Source: Halalkalibacter alkalisediminis (GTDB lineage: Bacteria; Bacillota; Bacilli; Bacillales; Bacillaceae_D). Taken from it: a DNA stretch of 64,000 bases. The position numbers and the translations under genes were made by a program. How positions within the stretch are numbered: position 1 is the first letter of the stretch; each line of letters opens with the position of its first letter. The stretch lies in NCBI RefSeq assembly GCF_028610705.1, contig NZ_JAQQWT010000008.1, positions 1 to 64,000 on the forward strand, read 5' to 3'. Positions 57,115-64,000 of this stretch are shown one piece after another. The notes beneath the pieces were generated by a model, which was given only the letters and a program-made list of their open reading frames with translations, did not search any database and was not told the DNA's origin.

Positions 57115-58927
57115 GTATACCCTCCTCAGCTATAACCGGAATTCTGACTTCAACTTGAGTTCCTTCACCTATCTCGCTGTTGACTTGTAACCCATAGTTC
57201 AAACCAAAATTCATGGCAATACGTGCATGCACATTGATCAAACCGAACTGTGAATCACGTTTGGCCATTGGATCGGAATTAAGTGATGTTTGAATCTTTT
57301 CTAGAATGTCCTCTCTCGTACCAGGTCCGTTATCTTTTATTTGGAAAACAACCTCCTCTACCCCAGTGTTAATGTTTGGAACGATCTTGACAGAAGTTTC
57401 AATGGTCGTGACCTTCCCATAAACCATTCCATGTTTTACCACATTCTCCACAATTGGTTGTAAAAGAAACTTAGGCGTATAGTATTTTTTTGTATTAAAC
57501 TCTTCGTTGACAACAAAATCAAGTTTGTCTTCGAAACGAATTTTTTGTATCGTTAGGTAATCCTTCATATGAACCAATTCGTTATGAACAGGAACTAACA
57601 AATCTTTGTTATTGATTGAATAACGCAACATCCGCCCTAGCAAGGTCACCATTCTGACAACCGTTTCCTTTTCGTCGTCTTCTACAGCCATAGCAATCGT
57701 TTCGAGTGTGTTATACATGAAGTGCGGATTGATTTGTGATTGTAAGGCGTATAGCTCAGCTTCTTTTTGCTTTAACTCAATTTCATACTTTTCTTTAATT
57801 AAATGTTTTATTTCTAAGACCATGGAATTAAACCGATTCGTAAGCATGCCTACCTCATCTTTTCCAGAATCGGAATGGACAACATCGAATGTTCCTTTTT
57901 CTACGCGCTCCATTTGTCGGGCAAGACGATTCAGCGGCTTCGAAACCTGCCATGCTACTAAAATAGAAATAGCTGTACTAATCATGACAAAGATCACAAA
58001 CGCTATGATGGTTACATTGCGGACAATATCTGCTCTTCCCATCAAGTCTTTAGCCAAAATGCGATGTACCAAAATCCACTCCTGAGATTCTAAATGATTC
58101 GTACTTATTAGGCTCGTTTCATGATCCGTCATTGCCCGGAAGCTCCCATTGATTTTAGGGTATTGATGGATTTCCTCATCCACTTTCCCAATGTACTCGG
58201 GGTTTGTATGATAGATGATCCGCCCACTTTGATCCATCATCCACAGATCAGCATGGCTATATGAATTTAAATTTAATTTATTTATAACTCCTTCTAGAAA
58301 TTTACTATCAATCGCAATCAACATGGTTCCTAGATTCTTTCGGTTTTCAAAATCGGTTAATTGTCTCATTAATAGGATATAAGGAGGTTTTCCTTCAAAA
58401 TGAAGAGTTGTTTGATGGGGAAGAATGATCATCTCTTCATTCCCTTTTAATTCAAAATTCTCTCCATAAGGAAGAGACTCATAGCCGAAATCATAATAAG
58501 GGACCTTGACGCTTTGATAGACACGATTATTGGATAAAATAAATACACCTAAAATATGCGGATTGGCCCCGTTAATATAAGTTCTAGATAAATAATTATT
58601 TACTGTAAACTCATCCTGTAATGTTTTGGAACGTATATCATAAGGGTCTTTTCTTAAAATACTTATGACTTGACTAGAATTATAGAGTAAATCTGGCAAT
58701 CTCTTTATTTCATAAAGCTGGTTTGAGATATTCACATTTGCTTGATCTAGCAACTTGGGAATATATTCACCAACCTGCTCCTCAATCGAAGCTGCATATT
58801 GGCTGTATGCAATGTAGCCTAACAACGACATTGGTATGACTGTCAACATGATATAGGACACTAGTAATTTGGTTCGTAGCTGGTAGTTACTAAATTTCCG
58901 CCAATTAAAAGTCATATTGATCCACAT
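57095..58927 (-). CDS. YesM-type sensor histidine kinase
   Basis: A 610-residue membrane kinase. Helices are at about 20-38 and about 300-320, with a long extracellular dCache-like sensor between. A HAMP linker (about 320-370, SKPLNRLARQMERVEKG) precedes a His_kinase domain with the histidine in QSQINPHFMYNTLE, and an ATP-binding domain (LLQPIVENVVKHG, DNGPG). It overlaps the upstream receptor-like lipoprotein gene by 23 bases, so the three are made together. This is a lipoprotein-kinase-regulator sugar-sensing set. Confidence 0.92.
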   Translation of the reverse strand: MWINMTFNWRKFSNYQLRTKLLVSYIMLTVIPMSLLGYIAYSQYAASIEEQVGEYIPKLLDQANVNISNQLYEIKRLPDLLYNSSQVISILRKDPYDIRSKTLQDEFTVNNYLSRTYINGANPHILGVFILSNNRVYQSVKVPYYDFGYESLPYGENFELKGNEEMIILPHQTTLHFEGKPPYILLMRQLTDFENRKNLGTMLIAIDSKFLEGVINKLNLNSYSHADLWMMDQSGRIIYHTNPEYIGKVDEEIHQYPKINGSFRAMTDHETSLISTNHLESQEWILVHRILAKDLMGRADIVRNVTIIAFVIFVMISTAISILVAWQVSKPLNRLARQMERVEKGTFDVVHSDSGKDEVGMLTNRFNSMVLEIKHLIKEKYEIELKQKEAELYALQSQINPHFMYNTLETIAMAVEDDEKETVVRMVTLLGRMLRYSINNKDLLVPVHNELVHMKDYLTIQKIRFEDKLDFVVNEEFNTKKYYTPKFLLQPIVENVVKHGMVYGKVTTIETSVKIVPNINTGVEEVVFQIKDNGPGTREDILEKIQTSLNSDPMAKRDSQFGLINVHARIAMNFGLNYGLQVNSEIGEGTQVEVRIPVIAEEGIHDWKKD

Positions 58928-59948
58928 TGTCTTTCGTAAAATCGATTGGTTCTCCCATGATCACCACATCGTCAATGACATGAATGTTTCCGACTTTTGG
59001 AATATATTGTCTGTCATACGGATTCGTTTGATTCACTGCATTTTTTGAGAGGGCAACCGTCAAATAGCCTAACTTTTTTGGACTCCATAAGGTAACAATC
59101 TGCGCAGAACCATCTTTTAAATGTTCATTCATCTGATTAGGCGAAGATAACCCAACGACTGCAACCTCTCCCTGCTTTCCTTGCTCTTTCACGGCATGTG
59201 CTGCTGCCGGTGGGCCTACCGATGAATTTCCGATAATCCCCTTTAAATTGGGGTATTCGAGTAATAACTCTTTCGCTTTCGTATAAGCCTTATTAGGATC
59301 ATCATCTGTTGCCACTACCTCAACTAGCTTCATATTTGGATAGTTTTCTTCCTGTTGAACTTTTATCCAATCCAACCACTCATTTAAATTGGCAGCTGAC
59401 ATAGAACCTGTCATAATAGCAAACTCTCCTTCTTCACTTGTATTCCAGGCTAATATGTCCATTAAATGACGACCGAGTACCTCAGGATCAACCATATTGA
59501 TAAAGAAATCTCTTGCTTCAGGAACTGCATCGGCATCCCAAGTTATCACGATAATCCCTTGAGCTTGTGCTTCCAATAGGACAGGCGCTAATTCTTTTGG
59601 ATCATTTACTGAAACGGCAATGACATCTACTCTCTGTTCTATTAGATCCTGAATGATCTTTATTTGCTGTTTGGCATCTGCCAGAAGGGATCCTGTATAA
59701 ATCACTTCAACCCCTAAGTCTTTTCCAGCTTCTAGCGCTCCCTCCTTAACCGCATTAAAATAAGGAATATTGATCAATTTCGGCACCAAAGCAATCGTAA
59801 TTTCTTCACTCCTCCATTTTTCAATTTCCGTTGAGTGTATGTCATTAATCTTATAAACCACCTCATACTGATTATCACTCGGATCACCCAAAGGGGTGCA
59901 ACCGCTTACAATTAATAATGTATATAAGAGTAAAAATGAGAGTCTCAT
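58905..59948 (-). CDS. sugar-binding lipoprotein, likely sensor partner of the YesM-type kinase
   Basis: A substrate-binding protein of about 347 residues (Peripla_BP_4). The start is set at ATG 59948 behind GAAGGGG, giving the signal MRLSFLLLYTLL and lipobox VSGC. The fold shows ALVPKLINIPYFNAVKEGALEAG in pieces, VDVIAVSVNDPKELAPVL and VVGLSSPNQMNEHLKDG. It resembles the importer receptor at 50537 but is co-translated with the kinase, not with permeases. It probably presents a sugar to the kinase, as ChvE/XylFII-type sensors do. Confidence 0.85.
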   Translation of the reverse strand: MRLSFLLLYTLLIVSGCTPLGDPSDNQYEVVYKINDIHSTEIEKWRSEEITIALVPKLINIPYFNAVKEGALEAGKDLGVEVIYTGSLLADAKQQIKIIQDLIEQRVDVIAVSVNDPKELAPVLLEAQAQGIIVITWDADAVPEARDFFINMVDPEVLGRHLMDILAWNTSEEGEFAIMTGSMSAANLNEWLDWIKVQQEENYPNMKLVEVVATDDDPNKAYTKAKELLLEYPNLKGIIGNSSVGPPAAAHAVKEQGKQGEVAVVGLSSPNQMNEHLKDGSAQIVTLWSPKKLGYLTVALSKNAVNQTNPYDRQYIPKVGNIHVIDDVVIMGEPIDFTKDNVDQYDF

Positions 59949-60227
59949 AGTTCCATGCCCCTTCGATTTTGTCATTTTGTCGATAAGACTTAGCCCTAAA
60001 AGAAAAAGTTCCTTCCTCACATTATGTAATAGCTTTAACGTCTGACTTGATTTTTTTGATTATTCAATCAATTAAGTCGCTATGATGCCATGCTAGATCG
60101 TATATATGGAGACAATCCTATAAGACGTTTTCTTTTACCATTTTATACTTTATAATCACCTTATATAATAGCAAAAATTAAGATGAAACTAACCAAACTT
60201 AAGATATTGAATAAAGAAGGGACAAAC

Positions 60228-61172
60228 ATGGATCCTAAAGATTTAGATAAAATGTTATTCAAAATGAGTCCGATAGAAGAAAACCCCAAAAACTTTGAAG
60301 GGAAATTTATTAAAAGCATTTTAAGTGCCGATCATTTAATTCCCCATAACGAAAATATAAGTTTACTTAAACATCCAAGATTTGTTACAACGCCCAAACA
60401 CGCTCATGACTATATTGAAATGATTTATGTCTATTCCGGTAGCATCGCCCAAATTATTAATAACGAGGAAATCATATTATCACAAGGAGAAATATGCATT
60501 TTAGACACGAGTGTTGAGCATTCGCTTCCCGCAGTCGGCGAAAATGACATAATCATAAATATCTTATTACGAAAGAACTATTTTAGTAGTTCATTAATTA
60601 GTAGACTTGCTAATAACCGTGTTATGACTAATTTCTTAATAAATGCAATGTATGAAAATAAAAAACAACATTATATCCACTTCAAGAGTGGTGGGAATAA
60701 AAAAATTCACCATTTTATGGTGGAATTAATGTGTGAATACTACGATAAGTCTATCTGTTCCGAAGAAATTATAAATTGTTATTTAGTGTTAACTTTTTCA
60801 GAATTACTAAAAGTTTATCAAACTAGTATGATAGGTAAGTCAAAAGACAAGGAAAAGGTTGTTATCTCTACCCTTCTAAATTATATCGAGGCTAATTTTA
60901 AAACACTGACTTTACAATCTATGGCAGAGCATTTTAATTATCACCCAAATTATCTAAGCAGCTTATTAAAACGAAAAACCTCTAAAACTCTTAAGGAAAT
61001 AATGAACGGGGAAAGAATTAGAGAGGCGGCCACTTTATTAGACAACACGGACTTAACAGTTGAGAGAATTTGCAATGAAGTAGGATATAACAATGTCAGT
61101 TTTTTTTATAAACAATTTCAAAAAGTTTATCATACAACTCCTTCGAAATACCGAAAGTCAAGCAAGCTTTAA
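60228..61172 (+). CDS. AraC-family regulator with cupin domain
   Basis: A 314-residue regulator. The N-terminal cupin (about 40-130) has the KHAHDYIEMIYVYSG strand and QGEICILDTSVEHSLPA. The C-terminal AraC domain has two helix-turn-helix units (LQSMAEHFNYHPNYLSSLLKR and VERICNEVGYNNVSFFYKQFQKVYHTTPSKYR, in pieces). The start follows AAGAAGGGA; a longer frame from 60183 lacks a site. It is transcribed away from the sensor operon, which suggests control of the rhamnose locus. Confidence 0.9.
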   Translation: MDPKDLDKMLFKMSPIEENPKNFEGKFIKSILSADHLIPHNENISLLKHPRFVTTPKHAHDYIEMIYVYSGSIAQIINNEEIILSQGEICILDTSVEHSLPAVGENDIIINILLRKNYFSSSLISRLANNRVMTNFLINAMYENKKQHYIHFKSGGNKKIHHFMVELMCEYYDKSICSEEIINCYLVLTFSELLKVYQTSMIGKSKDKEKVVISTLLNYIEANFKTLTLQSMAEHFNYHPNYLSSLLKRKTSKTLKEIMNGERIREAATLLDNTDLTVERICNEVGYNNVSFFYKQFQKVYHTTPSKYRKSSKL

Positions 61173-61208
61173 GAACTTAACGTAGCAAGAAATTTATATA
61201 AAGAAAAT

Positions 61209-61240
61209 CAGCCAAACCGTTTTGTATGACGGGTTGGCTG
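61209..61240 (+). terminator. terminator-like hairpin after the AraC gene
   Basis: CAGCCAAACC pairs with GGGTTGGCTG around GTTTTGTATGAC, 37 bases after the stop. No strong T-run follows. Confidence 0.55.
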
Positions 61241-61289
61241 CGAGTATCAATTGAACTAATTCTAGTAGAGCTGTTAAAAGTAAAAATAA

Positions 61290-61536
61290 CTACCAACTGC
61301 TACTTCGCGAATGAGCTCCTATTAGCAGATGAATCTTTGCTACTTCTGTTACGTTTGCATCTTTATTTTCTAAATGCTTTAAGAAGTTGTTCATATGCTG
61401 TTCTGCTTGTTTCTTTGATCTCTTATTTAGATGGTGTTGAACTTGTTTTCAAAGTATTTTCTAGTTGATTCGTAAAAGGAATTTTTACATATTTAGAGCT
61501 AATATACTCTTTTAAAAGTTTAATTACATTCTCCAG
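61290..61536 (-). pseudogene. FIMAH domain remnant of a lost secreted enzyme
   Basis: Joined across one frameshift near 61437 it reads LENVIKLLKEYISSK, FTNQLENTLK, then VQHHLNKRSKKQAEQHMNNFLKHLENK in pieces, and ends EVAKIHLLIGAHSRSSSW, stop. This follows the C-terminal domain of the rhamnosidase at 46812 almost residue by residue, including the final Trp. Everything upstream of the domain is gone. It is the tail of a second extracellular enzyme that once stood here. Confidence 0.85.
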
Positions 61537-61573
61537 AAAAAGGGATGTTCCTATTTCGGTCTCATCCCACAGC

Positions 61574-62509
61574 TCATTCCCCTCTATCATTCGACAAATC
61601 CGCCTCAATCCTACTCATAAACTCCTCTGCCGCACTGTATCCTGACTGCCTTAAATACCAGTTGTTTGCTGCTGCTTCAATAAGTCCTGCTATGTCTCGT
61701 CCAGGCTGAAGTTGAATTTCAATGGAAGGAACCTTTACCCCCATATAATCTGTATAGGCAGCATCATGTTCCAATTCATTATTCAAGGAATCTTTTTCCC
61801 ATTTCGTTAAGTTAATATCGAGAGAAATTCTTGTTTCATCTTGAAATACTTTTCGACCATACATCCTGACAACATTTAATAACCCAATACTCCGGAGAGC
61901 CAAAAATTCCTTTGTTTTTTCATCATGGGTTCCTAGAAGGGTTCGCGGACTAAGCTTCTTTAAGACGACCAGATCATCTGACACAAGACGATGTCCTCGC
62001 CCAATGAGAGTGTGTGCAAGCTCGCTTTTTCCCACCCCCGATTGCCCACGAAGCAAAATCCCAACCCCAAACACATTCATACAAACTCCATGGATCGAGA
62101 TTTCCGGTGCCAAGTTTTTTAGTAAATAGGCATCTAACATGATAATAAATTCAGATGTCGTTTCTACTGTATCTGTTACCAATAAAGGGATGCGATCTTC
62201 TTTACAATAATGAGTTAAATAGGTAAGTTCTACTTCACCAGCCGTCACGATGAAACATGGAGGGTGGTAATGAACGATATTACCAATCCTTATTCTTCGT
62301 TCCTCTTTGCTTAACTTATGCAAATAGTTAATTTCTTTTCTTCCTAATATTTGAACGCGTTCCGTCGGAAAAAAATCAAAATGTCCAACAAATTCCAAAC
62401 CGGGACGATGCGAACGTGATTGAGTAATGTTTTTTTGTAACTGATCTTCACCAGTTAATACTTTCAATGAAAACTTCTTTACCAAGTCTTCTACAGTTAG
62501 TTTTTTCAT
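61574..62509 (-). CDS. HPr kinase/phosphorylase, divergent HprK-type
   Basis: A 311-residue enzyme of the HprK family, which phosphorylates HPr or Crh on serine for carbon catabolite control. His140 (SIHGV), P-loop GQSGVGKS at about 155-162 and SDDLVVLKK (Asp178/179) are all present. The C-terminal signature reads LALRSIGLLNVVRMYG in place of the usual EIRGLGIINV. It stands alone, not next to lgt as in typical Bacillus. It may be a second HprK with a different partner; the standard copy is not in the window. Confidence 0.85.
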   Translation of the reverse strand: MKKLTVEDLVKKFSLKVLTGEDQLQKNITQSRSHRPGLEFVGHFDFFPTERVQILGRKEINYLHKLSKEERRIRIGNIVHYHPPCFIVTAGEVELTYLTHYCKEDRIPLLVTDTVETTSEFIIMLDAYLLKNLAPEISIHGVCMNVFGVGILLRGQSGVGKSELAHTLIGRGHRLVSDDLVVLKKLSPRTLLGTHDEKTKEFLALRSIGLLNVVRMYGRKVFQDETRISLDINLTKWEKDSLNNELEHDAAYTDYMGVKVPSIEIQLQPGRDIAGLIEAAANNWYLRQSGYSAAEEFMSRIEADLSNDRGE

Positions 62510-62631
62510 TTTTTATTCACCACCATCATTGCCTGCTTATTTCTTCCCCTAAATAAATACTCTAAAAGTGCATCTTTCATGATACGGCACAATTAAGATT
62601 ATTACCAGCTAGACCAATATGTAAAAAAAAA

Positions 62632-62674
62632 GGTTCCTGCCCTAGCACTTTCATCCACTGGACGGTCAGGAACC
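62632..62674. repeat. GGTTCCTGCC hairpin upstream of tRNA-Gln
   Basis: AGGTTCCTG and CAGGAACCT form the outer stem with partial pairing inside; nine A precede it. It resembles the terminator at 34788 but has no minus-strand gene end near it. Confidence 0.7.
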
Positions 62675-62744
62675 TATTCTACTTCAAAAGAAAAAAATTT
62701 AAAACGAATAATTCGTTTAATAAAATCCATAATAAAAATGTTGT

Positions 62745-62819
62745 TGGGCTATAGCCAAGCGGTAAGGCAACGGACTTTGACTCCGTCATGCGTAGGTTCG
62801 AATCCTGCTAGCCCAGCCA
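62745..62819 (+). tRNA. tRNA-Gln (anticodon UUG)
   Basis: A complete cloverleaf can be traced: acceptor TGGGCTA/TAGCCCA, D-arm with AGCGGTAAGGC, anticodon arm ACGGA-CTTTGAC-TCCGT with TTG, TΨC arm GTAGGTTCGAATCCTGC, then G and an encoded CCA. It stands alone. Confidence 0.95.
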
Positions 62820-62845
62820 TTTACTTATTAATCCCTATATAAAAA

Positions 62846-62886
62846 AGTCCCGGGCTCCCAGTATCTTAATATCTGGAGGTCAGGAA
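62846..62886. repeat. decayed hairpin of the dispersed family
   Basis: AAAAAAGTCCCGGGCTCCAG-like text pairs loosely with CTGGAGGTCAGGA. It lies just after the tRNA and may act as its terminator, but the match to the family is partial. Confidence 0.4.
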
Positions 62887-62979
62887 ACAAAATAGTTATT
62901 TTATCATCCCACCATCTACATTCAATACAGCCCATTTAATAAAATCGGACTCTTCTGATGCTAGAAATAAATCGTAAAA

Positions 62980-63030
62980 GGTGCCTGTCCTCCAGTACGG
63001 TAATGCTTTAATGAGCCGAGGGACAGGCAC
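62980..63030. repeat. GGTGCCTGTCC hairpin
   Basis: GTGCCTGTCC pairs perfectly with GGACAGGCAC across a 30-base arm region containing TACGGTAATGC. A-run on the left and TTTATTT on the right. It is a clear family member. Confidence 0.75.
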
Positions 63031-63353
63031 TTTATTTGGTACACGGTTCTATACATCCATCCTTTTGCTATTCACCTTTCTACCACTAACTAACTATTGG
63101 TTAAATTCTTGATATGATTATAAAGGGACTGATACACAGACAACCACAGTAAATTCAGTAATTATGTGCATTCCTCAGGTTGTTTAGATAGGATTATCTC
63201 TTCTCAACAGCCTTTATTAATTAACGCAAGCTATTGTTATTGCATTTAACTAAGCTCCAACCAAAAAAGTCCCCTGCCTTTGGTAACAGGAAGACTTTAT
63301 GCTGCAGTCATAACTTACTCATTATGACTGCGGTGCAAAATCATAAAAATAAA
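63031..63353. other. gene-free gap with a hairpin
   Basis: GCAGTCATAA pairs with TTATGACTGC at 63304-63332, just after the small spore-type gene on the minus strand, and may end it. A smaller AAGTCCCCTG/CAGGAAGACTT repeat lies near 63265-63298. No gene is seen. Confidence 0.4.
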
Positions 63354-63539
63354 TTAATTCATCCCATTCCATTCTCCTTGGTTTTTCGATGATTTCATTT
63401 TTTTAGCTTTTTCTTTGTGCGCTCGATTAGCAGCTGCACTGCCGCCTAGTTCTTTAGAGAACTCTGAATCGGTTTTACTTGAGTCAAACCCTTGTTTATT
63501 CTTTTGATCTGCGTTTGTCTTGCCATTGCGTTTCGCCAT
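63354..63539 (-). CDS. small hydrophilic protein, spore-protein-like
   Basis: A 61-residue, very hydrophilic protein rich in Lys, Asn, Ser and Gly (MAKRNGKTNADQKNKQGF, DSEFSKELGGSAAANRAHKEKAKK in pieces). The start at 63539 follows GAAGGAGTGATAC; a longer upstream frame lacks a site. Composition and size recall the small acid-soluble spore proteins of Bacillus, but I cannot match it to a named Ssp family. Confidence 0.5.
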   Translation of the reverse strand: MAKRNGKTNADQKNKQGFDSSKTDSEFSKELGGSAAANRAHKEKAKKMKSSKNQGEWNGMN

Positions 63540-63716
63540 TTGTATCACTCCTTCTTTTTTATTATGAGAATTAGAAAGAGAATTATACGTTATCGTTTTT
63601 GGCATATTAAAGAGGCTTCCGCAAACTTCGCTAATAACCCGCTTATCAAAGACTGCTAAGCTTAAATCCAGAAAGAATAAGAAGCCAACCTCTAAAAAGT
63701 GTTGGCTTAAGAAATA

Positions 63717-64000
63717 CTAATAAACAAATTCTCCATATTGGTTTTGATCTTGAGTTTCAAATCCCATTTGTCTTAAAAGCTGTTGAGCAGAAGCTAAACT
63801 TTGTTCGGTTTGTTGCTGCCAACTGATAATGCTTTCAATAAACGACCTATATTCAGTAGGTGCATTGTCTCTCATTACGTGTAACCATCTCATTACTTCT
63901 TGGTCTTCTCTTAATCCATTATTCACACAGGAAATTAAAGTTTTAATTATCGAATTATGATATTCGTCACGTTGTAATCGTTGGACACAACCTACTGCTG
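63717..64000 (-). CDS. hypothetical protein, cut by the window edge
   Basis: The frame is open from its stop at 63717 to the last base of the window, giving at least 94 residues (AVGCVQRLQRDEYHNSIIKT, ISCVNNGLREDQEVMRW, SWQQQTEQSLASAQQLLRQMG). A GTG at 63926 has no ribosome binding site, and the upstream residues look like coding sequence, so the true start is beyond 64000. Glutamine-rich helical C-terminus; family not recognised. Confidence 0.5.
   Translation of the reverse strand, partial: AVGCVQRLQRDEYHNSIIKTLISCVNNGLREDQEVMRWLHVMRDNAPTEYRSFIESIISWQQQTEQSLASAQQLLRQMGFETQDQNQYGEFVY

Noticed and set aside
63241-63333. CRISPR or tandem repeats in the hairpin-rich right end
   Set aside because: The hairpins differ in sequence and spacing; there is no regular repeat-spacer pattern anywhere in the window.

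Overview
The window comes from a low-GC, endospore-forming Firmicute, most likely a Bacillaceae member. The signs are AGGAGG-type ribosome binding sites with frequent TTG and GTG starts, a tyrosine T-box, a GerMN/Gmad2 lipoprotein, an HPr kinase, a cre-like site, Fur and PerR-like boxes, and a small spore-protein-like gene. No species is claimed.

Layout. 1-4.2 kb: a divergent orphan 5S rRNA-like gene, a broken HAD hydrolase, then an OmpR-type response regulator, its histidine kinase and a germination-type lipoprotein. 4.3-5.2 kb: debris, including one copy of a 514-bp duplication (second copy at 18.3 kb). 5.3-14.7 kb: a catabolic block on the minus strand with a BenE transporter, two broken enzymes (Old Yellow Enzyme, YcsI), an Ldh2-type dehydrogenase with a substituted catalytic position, a TRAP transporter, a nitrilase-family amidohydrolase, a DUF2848 protein and a GntR/FCD regulator. 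14.8-19.3 kb: decay, around an intact M20 amidohydrolase. 19.3-28.5 kb: a second catabolic operon with a BASS transporter, DUF35 Zn-ribbon protein, thiolase, acyl-CoA ligase, PPC-domain protein, SDR, TRAP transporter and IclR regulator. 28.8-31.2 and 40.1-41.4 kb: two copies of a duplicated module (winged-helix-like gene facing a UPF0158 gene), one decayed and fused to an IS3-type remnant. 31.4-34.5 kb: MFS transporter, methylmalonate-semialdehyde dehydrogenase fragment, YitT protein, Lrp regulator. 34.9-40.1 kb: a five-gene Nik/Opp-type ABC transporter behind a strong promoter overlapped by a Fur box. 42-46.3 kb: katG, then tyrosyl-tRNA synthetase with a T-box and a MarR regulator. 46.8-61.2 kb: a rhamnose-foraging locus with a secreted GH78 rhamnosidase, mutarotase, RhaSQPT-type ABC importer, YesMN-type two-component system with a lipoprotein sugar sensor, and an AraC regulator. 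61.3-64 kb: a decayed FIMAH domain, a divergent second-type HPr kinase, tRNA-Gln(UUG), and two small genes, the last cut by the window edge.

How the genes work together. Two catabolic operons each pair a regulator with a three-part TRAP importer and enzymes for organic acids. The rhamnose locus releases rhamnose outside the cell, senses it through lipoprotein and kinase, and imports it; a cre-like site links it to carbon catabolite repression. Isomerase, kinase and aldolase are not in the window. Gene decay is heavy, with about a dozen pseudogenes or fragments, and a family of GGTGCCTG/GGTTCCTG hairpins sits in many intergenic gaps, several acting as terminators.
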